Source: Bradyrhizobium sp. SRL28
Lineage (GTDB): Bacteria; Pseudomonadota; Alphaproteobacteria; Rhizobiales; Xanthobacteraceae
Direction: 5' to 3'
Length of the DNA: 64,000 bases
NCBI RefSeq assembly: GCF_018596315.1
Contig: NZ_JAHEAG010000015.1
Coordinates: 106,622 to 170,621 of the forward strand
Of the stretch, positions 26,107 to 35,661 are shown piece after piece. A model generated the notes under the pieces. That model made no database searches and was not told the DNA's origin. It was given only the letters and a program-made list of their open reading frames with translations. The position numbers and the translations under genes are program-made. Within the stretch, counting starts at the first letter, position 1, and every line of letters begins with the position of its first letter.

Positions 26107-27723
26107 TTACGCCTTCTTCTTCACGTCCTTGACGTTGGAGAAGGTAATGCCCTCGGCCCGTTCGCGGGTGTAGCCCAGGTAAAACTCGTTCTTGGCCATG
26201 AACACCGGGTCGCCGTCGACGTCATCGGCGATGCCCGAACCGTTGGCGGCGATGAAGGCCTCCAGCTTCTTGCGGTCGTCGGATGAGACCCATCGCGCCA
26301 GCTGGAATTCCGAGACCTCGAATTCCACCGGCAGCGAATATTCCGCGTCAAGCCGCGCTTTCAGCACGTCGAGCTGCAGCGGACCGACCACGCCGACCAG
26401 CGCCGGTGCGCCGTCGCGCGGCCGGAAGACCTGCACCACGCCCTCTTCCGACATCTGCTGCAGCGCTTCTTTCAGCTTCTTGGCCTTCATCGCGTCCGTC
26501 AGGCGCACGCGGCGGACGATTTCCGGGGCGAAACTGGGAACGCCGACGAAGGTGATGTCTTCGCCTTCGGTCAGCGTATCGCCGATCCGCAAGGTGCCGT
26601 GGTTGGGAATGCCGACGACGTCGCCGGCGAACGCCTCGTCGGCCACCGAGCGGTCCTGGGCGAAGAAGAATTGCGGGCTAGACAGGCTCATGTTCTTGCC
26701 GGTCCGCACCAGTTTCGCTTTCATGCCGCGGCTGAGCTTGCCGGAGCAGAGACGTGCAAATGCGATGCGGTCGCGGTGGTTCGGATCCATGTTGGCCTGG
26801 ATCTTGAACACGAAGGCGCTCATGCGCGGCTCGGCCGCTTCGACCTTCCGCAGGTTCGAATCCTGCGCGCGCGGCGCAGGCGCAAACTTGCCAAGACCTT
26901 CCAGAAGATCGCCGACGCCGAAATTGCGCAACGCACTGCCGAAATAGACCGGCGTCAGATGGCCCTCGCGAAACGCCTCCAGTTCGAACGGCTTGCAGGC
27001 TTCAGAGACCAGCGCGAGCTCGTCCTTGATCTCGGCGACGTCGAGATTGGCGTTGCGCCCGGCGAGATTGGCGATGTCGATCTGCTCGGTCGCGCCGGTC
27101 TTGGCGCCGCCGCCTTCGAGCAGGCGCACCCCGCCATTGACGACGTCATAGGTACCGAGGAAATCGCGGCCGCGGCCGACCGGCCAGGTCATCGGCGTGG
27201 TGTCGAGTGCCAGCGTCTTTTCGATCTCGTCCAAGAGCTCGAACGTATCGCGGCTCTCGCGGTCCATCTTGTTGATGAAGGTGATGATCGGGATGTCGCG
27301 CAGCCGGCACACCTCGAACAGCTTTCGCGTCCGCGCCTCGATACCCTTGGCGGCGTCGATCACCATCACGGCGGAATCGACCGCGGTCAGCGTCCGGTAG
27401 GTGTCTTCGGAAAAGTCCTCGTGGCCCGGCGTATCCAAGAGGTTGAAGACGAGGTCCTGGAACTCGAAGGTCATGACCGAGGTCACGACCGAGATGCCGC
27501 GCTCGCGCTCGATCTTCATCCAGTCGGACCGGGTATTGCGTCGCTCGCCCTTGGCCTTGACCTGCCCTGCCAGATTGATGGCGCCGCCGAACAGCAGGAG
27601 CTTCTCGGTCAGCGTGGTCTTGCCGGCGTCCGGGTGGGAGATGATCGCAAACGTACGCCGCCGCGCCACTTCATCTGCAAGCGGCGAGCGGGACGGCGAT
27701 TCGGTGACGGCAATGTCGGACAT
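26107..27723 (-). CDS. prfC: peptide chain release factor 3
   Basis: A 538-residue translational GTPase that recycles RF1/RF2 after termination. GTPase motifs are SHPDAGKTTLTEKLL (G1), DTPGHEDFSEDTYR (G3) and FINKMDRESRD (G4). The RF3-specific insert and C-terminal region VVGPLQLDVLKARLDAEYSLPVEFE are present. ATG 27723 is chosen because the family N-terminus ADEVARRRTFAIISHPDAGKT follows at the right distance; the in-frame extension is not conserved. It is divergent from the guanidinium exporter gene. Confidence 0.96.
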   Translation of the reverse strand: MSDIAVTESPSRSPLADEVARRRTFAIISHPDAGKTTLTEKLLLFGGAINLAGQVKAKGERRNTRSDWMKIERERGISVVTSVMTFEFQDLVFNLLDTPGHEDFSEDTYRTLTAVDSAVMVIDAAKGIEARTRKLFEVCRLRDIPIITFINKMDRESRDTFELLDEIEKTLALDTTPMTWPVGRGRDFLGTYDVVNGGVRLLEGGGAKTGATEQIDIANLAGRNANLDVAEIKDELALVSEACKPFELEAFREGHLTPVYFGSALRNFGVGDLLEGLGKFAPAPRAQDSNLRKVEAAEPRMSAFVFKIQANMDPNHRDRIAFARLCSGKLSRGMKAKLVRTGKNMSLSSPQFFFAQDRSVADEAFAGDVVGIPNHGTLRIGDTLTEGEDITFVGVPSFAPEIVRRVRLTDAMKAKKLKEALQQMSEEGVVQVFRPRDGAPALVGVVGPLQLDVLKARLDAEYSLPVEFEVSEFQLARWVSSDDRKKLEAFIAANGSGIADDVDGDPVFMAKNEFYLGYTRERAEGITFSNVKDVKKKA

Positions 27724-27811
27724 GAGGATCGAGCGTTTGGCAGGGAAAACCGGGCTAATCAAGCCTCATTTGGTGGTTGCGGAAGCAGCTCGCCAGTCCC
27801 ATATCGGCAGC

Positions 27812-27859
27812 GGAAGGACGGCCTTCCAATTCACAGCTCATCCGCGGGGACGACCCTGC
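27812..27859 (+). ncRNA. guanidine-II (mini-ykkC) riboswitch
   Basis: Two short hairpins, each with an ACGR tetraloop, precede a Gdx/SugE-type exporter gene. Hairpin 1 is GGAAGG-ACGG-CCTTCC (27812-27827), with a perfect 6-bp stem. Hairpin 2 is GCGGGG-ACGA-CCCTGC (27844-27859), with one G-U pair. They are 16 bases apart. The ribosome-binding site GGAGGG (27867-27872) follows the second hairpin by 7 bases, and the CCTTCC/CCCT strands could pair with it. This is the full consensus of the guanidine-II class, in which guanidinium stabilises the loop-loop interaction and frees the ribosome-binding site. Confidence 0.9.
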
Positions 27860-27877
27860 CTGGTTCGGAGGGTTGTC

Positions 27878-28192
27878 ATGGCCTGGATCGTGTTGTTTGT
27901 CGCCGGCCTCATGGAAATAGGCTGGGCGATCGGCCTCAAATATACCGAGGGTTTCACACGGCTCGTTCCATCCGTCCTGACGCTCGCCTGCATGGCGGGC
28001 AGCATCCTCCTGCTCGGCCTTGCCCTGAAAGTGCTGCCGATCGGAACCGCTTACGCGGTTTGGACCGGCATTGGCGCGGTCGGAACCGCCATCCTGGGCA
28101 TCGCCCTGTTTGGCGAGCCTGCGACCGCCGCCCGCCTCGCCTGCATCGGACTGATCGTAGCCGGCATCATCGGGCTCAAACTCGTCACCGGA

Positions 28193-28201
<9 letters not shown>
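27878..28201 (+). CDS. gdx: guanidinium exporter Gdx (SugE-type SMR)
   Basis: A 107-residue small multidrug resistance protein with four membrane helices. The central glutamate is E13 in AGLMEIGWAIGLKY, and GTAYAVWTGIGAVG is the SugE/Gdx signature in helix 3. Gdx antiporters exchange guanidinium for protons in the inner membrane. ATG 27878 is preceded by GGAGGG at six bases. The guanidine-II riboswitch upstream makes the substrate assignment strong. Its last 9 bases overlap the convergent pit gene. Confidence 0.93.
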
Positions 28202-29197
<996 letters not shown>

Positions 29198-29212
29198 TTG
29201 ATTGGCCCTGCC

Positions 29213-29857
29213 CTATACCTGTTCGATCACGATCGAGTTGATCTCATTGGCGACGTCGTCGAAGCGGTCGGACACTTTTTCGAGGTGCTTGTAGATCTCG
29301 GCGCCGACAATGAAATCCATCGAATTGCCGCTGCGATGCTTGAGAAACAGTTCCTTCAATCCGATGTCGTGGAGATCGTCGATACGGCCCTCCAGCTTTC
29401 CGATCTCCTCGGTAATGGCGGTCAGCATCGCGACGTTGTTTCCGATCGACTGCATCAGCGGCAGCGCGCGACCGACCAGATTGGCGCACTCGACCAGCAG
29501 GGTCCCGATCTCGCGCATCGGCGGCTCGAAAATGCGGACCTCGAACAGCACCACCGCCTTCGCGGTCTGCTGCATCTGATCGATCGCATCGTCCATCGCG
29601 GTGATCAGGTTCTTGATGTCGCCGCGGTCGAACGGGGTGATGAAGGTGCGTCGGACCGCAGTGAGCACCTCGCGGGTGATGCCGTCGGCGTCATTTTCGA
29701 ACTGGCTGACGCGCTGGCAGAACACCGGGGTTTCGTCGCCGCCGCGCAGCATGTCCTGCAGTGCCAACGCGCCCTGCACGACCGTCTGGGCATGCCGGTC
29801 AAACAGGTCGAAAAACCGCTCCTCCTTGGGCAAAAAGGCACGAAACCAGCGCAGCAT
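29213..29857 (-). CDS. DUF47/PhoU-like protein (OrfA)
   Basis: A 214-residue all-helical cytoplasmic protein of the DUF47 (PhoU_div) family. It begins LRWFRAFLPKEERFFDLFDRHA and continues with ADGITREVLTAVRRTFITPFDRGDIKNLITAMDD (residues ~62-95), the family core with acidic clusters thought to bind metals. In Sinorhizobium meliloti the equivalent orfA is co-transcribed with pit and needed for or modulating its activity. Here it is first in the operon, with a PHO box 40 bp upstream of its start. Confidence 0.92.
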   Translation of the reverse strand: MLRWFRAFLPKEERFFDLFDRHAQTVVQGALALQDMLRGGDETPVFCQRVSQFENDADGITREVLTAVRRTFITPFDRGDIKNLITAMDDAIDQMQQTAKAVVLFEVRIFEPPMREIGTLLVECANLVGRALPLMQSIGNNVAMLTAITEEIGKLEGRIDDLHDIGLKELFLKHRSGNSMDFIVGAEIYKHLEKVSDRFDDVANEINSIVIEQV

Positions 29858-29896
29858 AGGTACTATCCATCGTTCAGGAACGGCCGGCCGGGCGGC

Positions 29897-29914
29897 CTGT
29901 CACAAAACTGTCAT
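29897..29914. promoter_or_regulatory. PHO box (PhoB-binding site)
   Basis: CTGTCAC-AAAA-CTGTCAT on the plus strand is two 7-bp direct repeats with a 4-bp A/T spacer; 13 of 14 repeat bases match CTGTCAT twice. It lies 40 bp upstream of the DUF47-pit operon, but reads in the direction opposite to that operon. In Sinorhizobium orfA-pit is repressed by PhoB under phosphate limitation, which would fit a non-activating orientation. Confidence 0.8.
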
Positions 29915-30009
29915 AGACCATTCAAAGGCAAAGCGCGCGACGGCAGGCCCCGCGAAACGGGTCATCCACCGCTTTGTGGCACCGAAAAATGCGCCAAAAC
30001 CGGCAGTTT

Positions 30010-30978
30010 TTACAGCGATCTCCGGAAATAATGCGCGATCTCGCCGATCACGCCGCGGCGGAAGGTCAGCACGCAGGCGACGAAGATGACGCCCTGTATC
30101 ACCGTCACCCACTGGCCGAAACCGGCCAGATATTGCTGCATGGCGATGATAACGAAGGCGCCGACCACCGGGCCGAACACTGTTCCGAGGCCACCGACCA
30201 GCGTCATCAGCACGATTTCGCCCGACATCGTCCAGTGCACGTCGGTGAGCGAGGCGTTCTGCGCCACGAACACCTTCAGCGAACCGGCAAAGCCCGCGAT
30301 GGTCCCGGAGAGGATGAAGGCGAGCAGCTTGTACTGGTCGGTCTTGTAACCCAGCGAGATCGCGCGCTGCTCGTTCTCGCGGATCGATTTCAGCACCTCG
30401 CCAAACGGCGAGTTGATGGTGCGGTAGATCAGGAGGAATCCGCCGAGGAAGCCGGCCAGCACGACGTAGTAAAGCACTGTAGGCTTGGCGAGGTTGAAGA
30501 TCCCGAACAGGTAGCCCTGCGGAATGCCCTGGATGCCGTCCTCACCGTGGGTGAACGGCGCCTGCAGATAGATGAAAAACAGCAACTGCGACAACGCCAG
30601 CGTGATCATCGAAAAGTAGATGCCCTGCCGGCGAATCGAGATGAAGCCGGTGACGACGGAGAGCGCGGCGGCGCCGGCGACGCCGACCAGAATTCCAAGC
30701 TCGGGCGTTGCGCCCCAAACCTTGAGCGCATGCGCCGTGCAGTAGCCCGCGGTTCCCAGGAACATCGCGTGGCCGAACGACAGCAGGCCGCCATAGCCGA
30801 TCAGGAGATTGAACGCGCAGGCGAGCAGCGCAAAGCACAGCGCCTGCATGACGAAGAACGGATAGATGCCGGTCGCCGGCACCATGGCCAGCAGCACCGC
30901 CATCGCCGCGAACACGATCATTTCGTCGCGGACGGCCCGCGGTGATGTCGGGAGTGTGTCGTCAGTCAATGCGCTCAT
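30010..30978 (-). CDS. livM: branched-chain amino acid ABC permease LivM
   Basis: A 322-residue inner-membrane permease of the LivM type, with about nine to ten hydrophobic segments. Signatures are NLLIGYGGLLSFGHAMFLGTAGYC in the first half, the cytoplasmic coupling region containing ENEQRAISLGY, and FAGSLKVF. It is the last gene of the liv operon; its ATG follows the livH stop by one base. It pairs with LivH to form the channel energised by LivG and LivF. Confidence 0.94.
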   Translation of the reverse strand: MSALTDDTLPTSPRAVRDEMIVFAAMAVLLAMVPATGIYPFFVMQALCFALLACAFNLLIGYGGLLSFGHAMFLGTAGYCTAHALKVWGATPELGILVGVAGAAALSVVTGFISIRRQGIYFSMITLALSQLLFFIYLQAPFTHGEDGIQGIPQGYLFGIFNLAKPTVLYYVVLAGFLGGFLLIYRTINSPFGEVLKSIRENEQRAISLGYKTDQYKLLAFILSGTIAGFAGSLKVFVAQNASLTDVHWTMSGEIVLMTLVGGLGTVFGPVVGAFVIIAMQQYLAGFGQWVTVIQGVIFVACVLTFRRGVIGEIAHYFRRSL

Positions 30979-30979
30979 A

Positions 30980-31843
30980 TCAGGCCGCCCGTCCCGTCAG
31001 TCCCGTTGGCTTCACCAGCAACACCAGCACCATCAGGACGAACACCACGGTGTTGGAAGCTTCGGGATAAAAATACTTTGTCAGTCCCTCGATCACGCCG
31101 AGCGCAAAGCCGGTAATGATCGATCCCATGATCGATCCCATGCCGCCGATCACCACCACCGCGAACACCACGATGATCAGGTCGGCGCCCATCAGCGGCC
31201 GCACCTGGTTGATCGGGGCCGACAACACGCCGGCCAGCGCGGCAAGGCCAACGCCGAGCCCGTAGGTCAGCGTGATCATCCTGGGCACGTTGATGCCGAA
31301 CGCGCGCACCAGCGTCGGATTTTCGGTCGCAGCGCGCAGATTGGCGCCGAGCCGCGTTTTCTCGATCAGGAACCAGGTGGCGAGGCAGACCACGAGCGAG
31401 AACACCACCACCCAGCCGCGGTAGATCGGCAGGAACATGAAGCCGAGATTCATGCCGCCCTTCAGCTCATCGGGGATTGCGTAAGGCAACCCGGAAGAGC
31501 CGAAATAATTCTGGAACACGCCCTGCACGATCAGCGCGATGCCGAACGTCAGCAGCAATCCGTAGAGATGGTCGAGGCCGGAGAGCCATTGCAGCATGGT
31601 CCGCTCCAGGATCATGCCGAAGATGCCGACCACGATGGGTGCGATGATCAGCGCCGGCCAATAGCCGATGCCGGCGAGGTTCAACAGAAAATACGCGCAG
31701 AAGGCGCCCATCATATAGAGCGCGCCATGAGCGAAATTGATGATGTTGAGCATGCCGAAGATCACGGCGAGCCCGAGACTGAGCAGCGCGTAGAACGATC
31801 CGTTGATCAATCCCACCAAAAGCTGGGCGTAAAGAGCTTGCAT
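30980..31843 (-). CDS. livH: branched-chain amino acid ABC permease LivH
   Basis: A 287-residue LivH-type permease with about eight hydrophobic segments. The N-terminal INGSFYALLSLGLAVIFGMLNIINFAHG is the classic LivH signature, and ENPTLVRAFGINV forms the cytoplasmic loop that contacts the ATPases. ATG 31843 is preferred; an in-frame TTG at 31858 adds five residues. It is followed directly by livM and preceded, after 88 bp with a strong hairpin, by its binding-protein gene. Confidence 0.94.
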   Translation of the reverse strand: MQALYAQLLVGLINGSFYALLSLGLAVIFGMLNIINFAHGALYMMGAFCAYFLLNLAGIGYWPALIIAPIVVGIFGMILERTMLQWLSGLDHLYGLLLTFGIALIVQGVFQNYFGSSGLPYAIPDELKGGMNLGFMFLPIYRGWVVVFSLVVCLATWFLIEKTRLGANLRAATENPTLVRAFGINVPRMITLTYGLGVGLAALAGVLSAPINQVRPLMGADLIIVVFAVVVIGGMGSIMGSIITGFALGVIEGLTKYFYPEASNTVVFVLMVLVLLVKPTGLTGRAA

Positions 31844-31899
31844 CGGTTTCGCACTCAATCTCGTTTATGACGCAAATCGCATTGTGACGCGAGAAGACG

Positions 31900-31922
31900 C
31901 CCGCCGGCACTGCGCCGGCGGG
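31900..31922 (-). terminator. GC-rich stem-loop between binding protein and livH
   Basis: CCCGCCGGC-ACTGC-GCCGGCGGG is a perfect 9-bp stem with a 5-base loop, 10 bp after the binding-protein stop. No long U-run follows, so it probably protects the 3' end of the binding-protein mRNA or partly attenuates transcription into livH-livM, rather than acting as a full terminator. Confidence 0.65.
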
Positions 31923-31931
31923 CCGTCGTTG

Positions 31932-33149
31932 TTACTTCTTTACCAGCGGACAGGCGCTTTCCGAAAGCGGCCGGAAGGCCTGGTCACCCGGGGTGGTCCC
32001 GATCAGCTTGTAATAGTCCCACGGTCCCTTCGAGTCCGCGGGCTTCTTGACCTCGAACAGGTAGGCCGGATGAATCTTGCGGCCGTCGACGCGGATCGTG
32101 CCCTTGCCGAACAGCGGGTCGTCGGTCGGCAATTCCTTCATTTTGGCGACAACTTTGGCGCCGTCATGCGGATTGCCGCTCATCGCCTCGAGCGTCTTGA
32201 AATAGTGGATCAGGCCCGAATACACACCGGCCTGCACCATGGAAGGCATCGCCTTGTTCTTCATGCGCTCGGAGAAGCGCTTGGAAAACGCGCGGGTGCC
32301 GTCGTTCAGGTCCCAGTAGAAGGTTTCCGTGAAGCTGAGGCCCTGCGCCACCTTCAGGCCCAGCGAATGCACGTCGGTGATGAACAGCAGAAGACCGGCA
32401 AGCTTCTGGCCACCGGCGACGATGCCAAATTCAGACGCCTGCTTGATGGTATTCGTGGTGTCGCCGCCGGCGTTCGCCATGCCGACGATCTTGGCCTTGG
32501 ACGCCTGCGCCTGCAGCAGGAACGAAGAGAAGTCCGACGAATTCAGAGGGTGCTTGACCGTGCCGATAACCTTGCCGCCCGACTTCACCACGACCGCCGT
32601 GGTGTCGCGCTCGAGCGCGTGGCCGAACGCGTAGTCCGCGGTCAGGAAGTACCAGGTGTCGCCGCCGGCTTTCACCAGCGCCTGCCCGGTGCTGTTGGCG
32701 AGCATGTAGGTGTCGTAGACCCAATGAATAGTGTTCGGCGAGCATTGGGCATTGGTGAGGTCCGACGTCGCCGCGCCGGTATTGATCATGACGGCGTTCT
32801 TTTCCTTCACCAGATTGTTGACCGCCAGCGCAACGCCGGAGTTCAGCACATCCATGAAGATGTCGACCTTTTCAACGTCGATCCATTGACGCGCGATGGT
32901 GGTGGCTATGTCGGGCTTGTTCTGGTGGTCGGCGGAGATGATGTCGATCTTCCAGCCCTTGCCCGCGAGGCCCGAATCCTCGACCGCCATCTGAGCGGCG
33001 AGCGTGGAGCCCGCGCCGCCGAGGTCGGAGTAAAGCCCGGAATTGTCGGTGAGAACGCCGATCTTGACGTTCTTGTCCTGTGCCAGGGCGCCGCCTGCGG
33101 CAAACGCCAGGGCAGTGCCGAGGAAAAGAGCTGAAATGCGATGTTTCAT
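31932..33149 (-). CDS. Liv-type ABC substrate-binding protein
   Basis: A 405-residue periplasmic binding protein with a signal peptide ending GGALAQ, then DKNVKIGVLTDNSGLYSDLGG. The fold is the two-lobed type I binding protein; NSGVALAVNNLVKEKN and AGGDTWYFLTADYAFGHA are shared with the paralogue at 15061-16287. It lies inside the liv operon between livF and livH, so it is the natural partner of that transporter. Its ligand may be a branched-chain amino acid, but this subgroup also binds ureas, amides and aromatic acids. Confidence 0.94.
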   Translation of the reverse strand: MKHRISALFLGTALAFAAGGALAQDKNVKIGVLTDNSGLYSDLGGAGSTLAAQMAVEDSGLAGKGWKIDIISADHQNKPDIATTIARQWIDVEKVDIFMDVLNSGVALAVNNLVKEKNAVMINTGAATSDLTNAQCSPNTIHWVYDTYMLANSTGQALVKAGGDTWYFLTADYAFGHALERDTTAVVVKSGGKVIGTVKHPLNSSDFSSFLLQAQASKAKIVGMANAGGDTTNTIKQASEFGIVAGGQKLAGLLLFITDVHSLGLKVAQGLSFTETFYWDLNDGTRAFSKRFSERMKNKAMPSMVQAGVYSGLIHYFKTLEAMSGNPHDGAKVVAKMKELPTDDPLFGKGTIRVDGRKIHPAYLFEVKKPADSKGPWDYYKLIGTTPGDQAFRPLSESACPLVKK

Positions 33150-33187
33150 ATTGTCTCCATTAATCCTGAGTGCAGTCGCAGTAACGA

Positions 33188-33931
33188 TCAGACGCCGAGA
33201 TAGGTGTGGAGCTTGTCCATGTTGGCCGACAGCTCCGAATTCGCAAACCCGTCGATGACCTTGCCGTGCTCGACGATGTAGTAGCGGTCGGCCACCGTCG
33301 AGGCGAAGCGGAAATTCTGCTCGACCAGCAGGATGGTGAAGCCTTCCGACTTCAGCCGCGCGATGGTGTGGCCGATCTGCTGGATGATGACGGGCGCGAG
33401 ACCCTCGGTCGGCTCGTCCAGCATCAGGAAGCGCGCGCCGGTGCGCAGGATTCTGGCGATCGCGAGCATCTGCTGCTCGCCGCCCGAAAGCTTGGTGCCC
33501 TGGCTGTTGAGGCGCTCCTTCAGGTTCGGAAACAGCTCGAAGATCTGGTCGAGCGACAGCCCGCCGCTGCGCACGATCGGCGGCAGCAGCAGGTTTTCGC
33601 GCACGTCGAGGCTGGCGAAAATGCCCCGCTCCTCGGGACAGAACGCGATGCCCATCCGGGCGATCCGGTCGGACGAGGCGCGGATGATGTCTTCATTGTT
33701 GAAGCGGATCGAGCCGGTGCGCTTGCCGATAATTCCCATTACCGACTTCAGCGTCGTGGTCTTGCCGGCGCCGTTGCGGCCGAGCAGCGTGACCACCTCG
33801 CCGGCCTTCACATTGAAGTTGATGCCGTGAAGGATGTGGGATTCGCCGTACCAGGCCTGCAGGTCGGAAACGGAAAGAATTTCCGCGCCCCCCGGTTTGG
33901 CGGCAGCTTCGGCCATTTTCAACTCAGGCAT
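33188..33931 (-). CDS. livF: ABC transporter ATPase LivF
   Basis: A 247-residue ABC ATPase. Walker A is GRNGAGKTTT, the signature is LSGGEQQ, and Walker B is ARFLMLDEPTEGLAP. The Q-loop region and FCPEERGIFASLDVRENL are typical of LivF. ATG 33931 is chosen: it overlaps the livG stop by 8 bases, indicating coupled translation, and removes an unlikely 18-residue extension. It drives uptake together with LivG. Confidence 0.95.
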   Translation of the reverse strand: MPELKMAEAAAKPGGAEILSVSDLQAWYGESHILHGINFNVKAGEVVTLLGRNGAGKTTTLKSVMGIIGKRTGSIRFNNEDIIRASSDRIARMGIAFCPEERGIFASLDVRENLLLPPIVRSGGLSLDQIFELFPNLKERLNSQGTKLSGGEQQMLAIARILRTGARFLMLDEPTEGLAPVIIQQIGHTIARLKSEGFTILLVEQNFRFASTVADRYYIVEHGKVIDGFANSELSANMDKLHTYLGV

Positions 33932-34679
33932 GACCGGCCCCCAGATAGGCTTCCTGGACGCGCTCGTCCTTGGACAGTTCGGCATAATTGCCTTCGGCCA
34001 GCACCTGCCCGCGCGTCAGCACCGTAATGATATCGGACAGGTTGGCGACCACGGAGAGATTATGTTCGACCATCAGAATGGTGTACTTCGCCGAAATGCG
34101 CTTGATCAACGCCGCGATCTTGTCGATGTCTTCATGGCCCATGCCGGCCATCGGCTCGTCGAGCAGCATCATCTCGGGGTCGAGCGCCAGCGTCGTCGCG
34201 ATCTCCAGCGCGCGCTTGCGCCCATAAGGCATCTCGACCGCGGGCGTGGTGGCAAACTCGCTCAGGCCCACATCGTTGAGAAGCTCATGCGCGCGGCCGT
34301 TGAAGCGGTCGAGCACGCTCTTGGAACGCCAGAAATCGAACGAAGCGCCGTGCTGGCGCTGCAAGGCGACGCGGACGTTCTCCAGCGCCGTCAGGTGCGG
34401 AAACACCGCTGAAATCTGGAACGAACGCACCAGCCCGAGGCGGGCCACGTCGGCCGGCGCCATCGCGGTGATGTCCTGCCCCTTGTAAAGGATCTGGCCT
34501 GCCGACGGCCTCAAGAACTTGGTCAGCAGGTTGAAGCATGTCGTCTTGCCGGCGCCGTTCGGCCCGATCAACGCATGAATACTGCCGCGGCGCACCTTGA
34601 GAGCGACATCGCGAACGGCGAAGAAACCCGCGAACTCCTTGGTCAATCCGTGGGTTTCGAGAATGAACTCATCAGCCAA
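33924..34679 (-). CDS. livG: ABC transporter ATPase LivG
   Basis: A 251-residue ABC ATPase of the LivG type. Walker A is GPNGAGKTT, the signature region is the LivG variant EMPYGRKRALEIATTLA, and Walker B is EMMLLDEPMAGMG. It is the promoter-proximal gene of the operon livG-livF-binding protein-livH-livM. It overlaps livF by 8 bases. The upstream 373 bp must hold the operon promoter. Confidence 0.95.
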   Translation of the reverse strand: MADEFILETHGLTKEFAGFFAVRDVALKVRRGSIHALIGPNGAGKTTCFNLLTKFLRPSAGQILYKGQDITAMAPADVARLGLVRSFQISAVFPHLTALENVRVALQRQHGASFDFWRSKSVLDRFNGRAHELLNDVGLSEFATTPAVEMPYGRKRALEIATTLALDPEMMLLDEPMAGMGHEDIDKIAALIKRISAKYTILMVEHNLSVVANLSDIITVLTRGQVLAEGNYAELSKDERVQEAYLGAGHA

Positions 34680-35052
34680 ACAAATTTCCCCCGTCAGCCG
34701 TCTCCGCGAGTTCGCTCGCGCGCGGCCAATTTTTCCCTGTTCAGGCAGGCTCTGCCGGACGTCCTGGAATCCGTCCCGCGCCCGCCGCCTCCGGGCCGGA
34801 ATATGCCGTCAACGGTATGGGTTAGGCAAGGTGGAAAGCTGCCACGGGGAAAACGCGCGTGCCGGTTCCGGATGCGCCATAAGTCGAATTGCGCCGGCTG
34901 GCCGGTCCGGCTGGCCCGCCGTCCGCGCTCAGCCGCGATCTTCTCGCCGGCAAGCCATCGTTAACGGTGTTCTGCTGCAATCAGACGCTTTCATACAATA
35001 TTTCCGCCGAGAGCGCATCATCGCGCGATTTAGATAGTCAGGAATTGCCGCC
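34680..35052. other. divergent intergenic region, liv operon / PAS genes
   Basis: This 373-bp region lies between the divergent livG and PAS-like genes and should contain both promoters. I see no convincing operator, repeat or RNA element. Short frames here lack ribosome-binding sites. Confidence 0.5.
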
Positions 35053-35655
35053 TTGGAATTTCAAAGCGCCGGACCGTCGGTCGTCAAATCGATCAAACAG
35101 CGCGACCTGCTGAACACCTGGCTGCGGCAATACGCCCGCGACCAGTCGATACCGCGCATGTCGGAATACCAGCCGGCACGGATCGAGGACGAACTTCCTG
35201 ACCTGGTATTATACACCGTCGATACCAGCACGCAGCCGCCACGCCTGACTATCCAGAGCGACGGCACGCGGATGTCGACCGCTTATGGGAATACCGGCAA
35301 GGGCCGCTATCTCGACGAGTATCTGGGCGCAAGGCTCGCTCCGATCGTGATGCCGGTCTATCATGAATGCATCGCGCGCCGCCTTCCCGCCTATACCATC
35401 GCCACTATCGATGACATCTACGGGCGAATCGTCGCCTATGAGCGGCTGTTGCTGCCGTTCTCCGACGACGGCAGCGTTACCCACATCATCGCTTCCCTGA
35501 AGACCATCAGCGAGGACGGCGGCTTCGAGATCAAGAACCTGATGCGCGGAAACGACAAGCTGCCGGTGCCGAAGCTGCGCACCATCATCGACCGCGATCT
35601 CTTCCATCGCGCGCCGGGCCGCATTCCGTCCGGCGATGAACTCGAATTCAATTAA
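35053..35655 (+). CDS. PAS_5-type protein, copy 1
   Basis: A 200-residue protein resembling the PAS_5 (PF07310) family found in many rhizobial copies. Motifs shared with the next gene are SVVKSI-QR-LL, AYERLLLPFSDDG and GGFEIKNLMRG. There is no output domain. The start is a TTG at 35053 with AGGA about eight bases upstream; it is supported because the first residues then align with the ATG start of copy 2 (EFQSAGPSVVKSI versus QFESADPSVVKSI). It is likely a small cytoplasmic sensor; the ligand is unknown. Copy 2 follows after 6 bp, so the two are co-transcribed. Confidence 0.8.
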   Translation: MEFQSAGPSVVKSIKQRDLLNTWLRQYARDQSIPRMSEYQPARIEDELPDLVLYTVDTSTQPPRLTIQSDGTRMSTAYGNTGKGRYLDEYLGARLAPIVMPVYHECIARRLPAYTIATIDDIYGRIVAYERLLLPFSDDGSVTHIIASLKTISEDGGFEIKNLMRGNDKLPVPKLRTIIDRDLFHRAPGRIPSGDELEFN

Positions 35656-35661
35656 GCCGCC

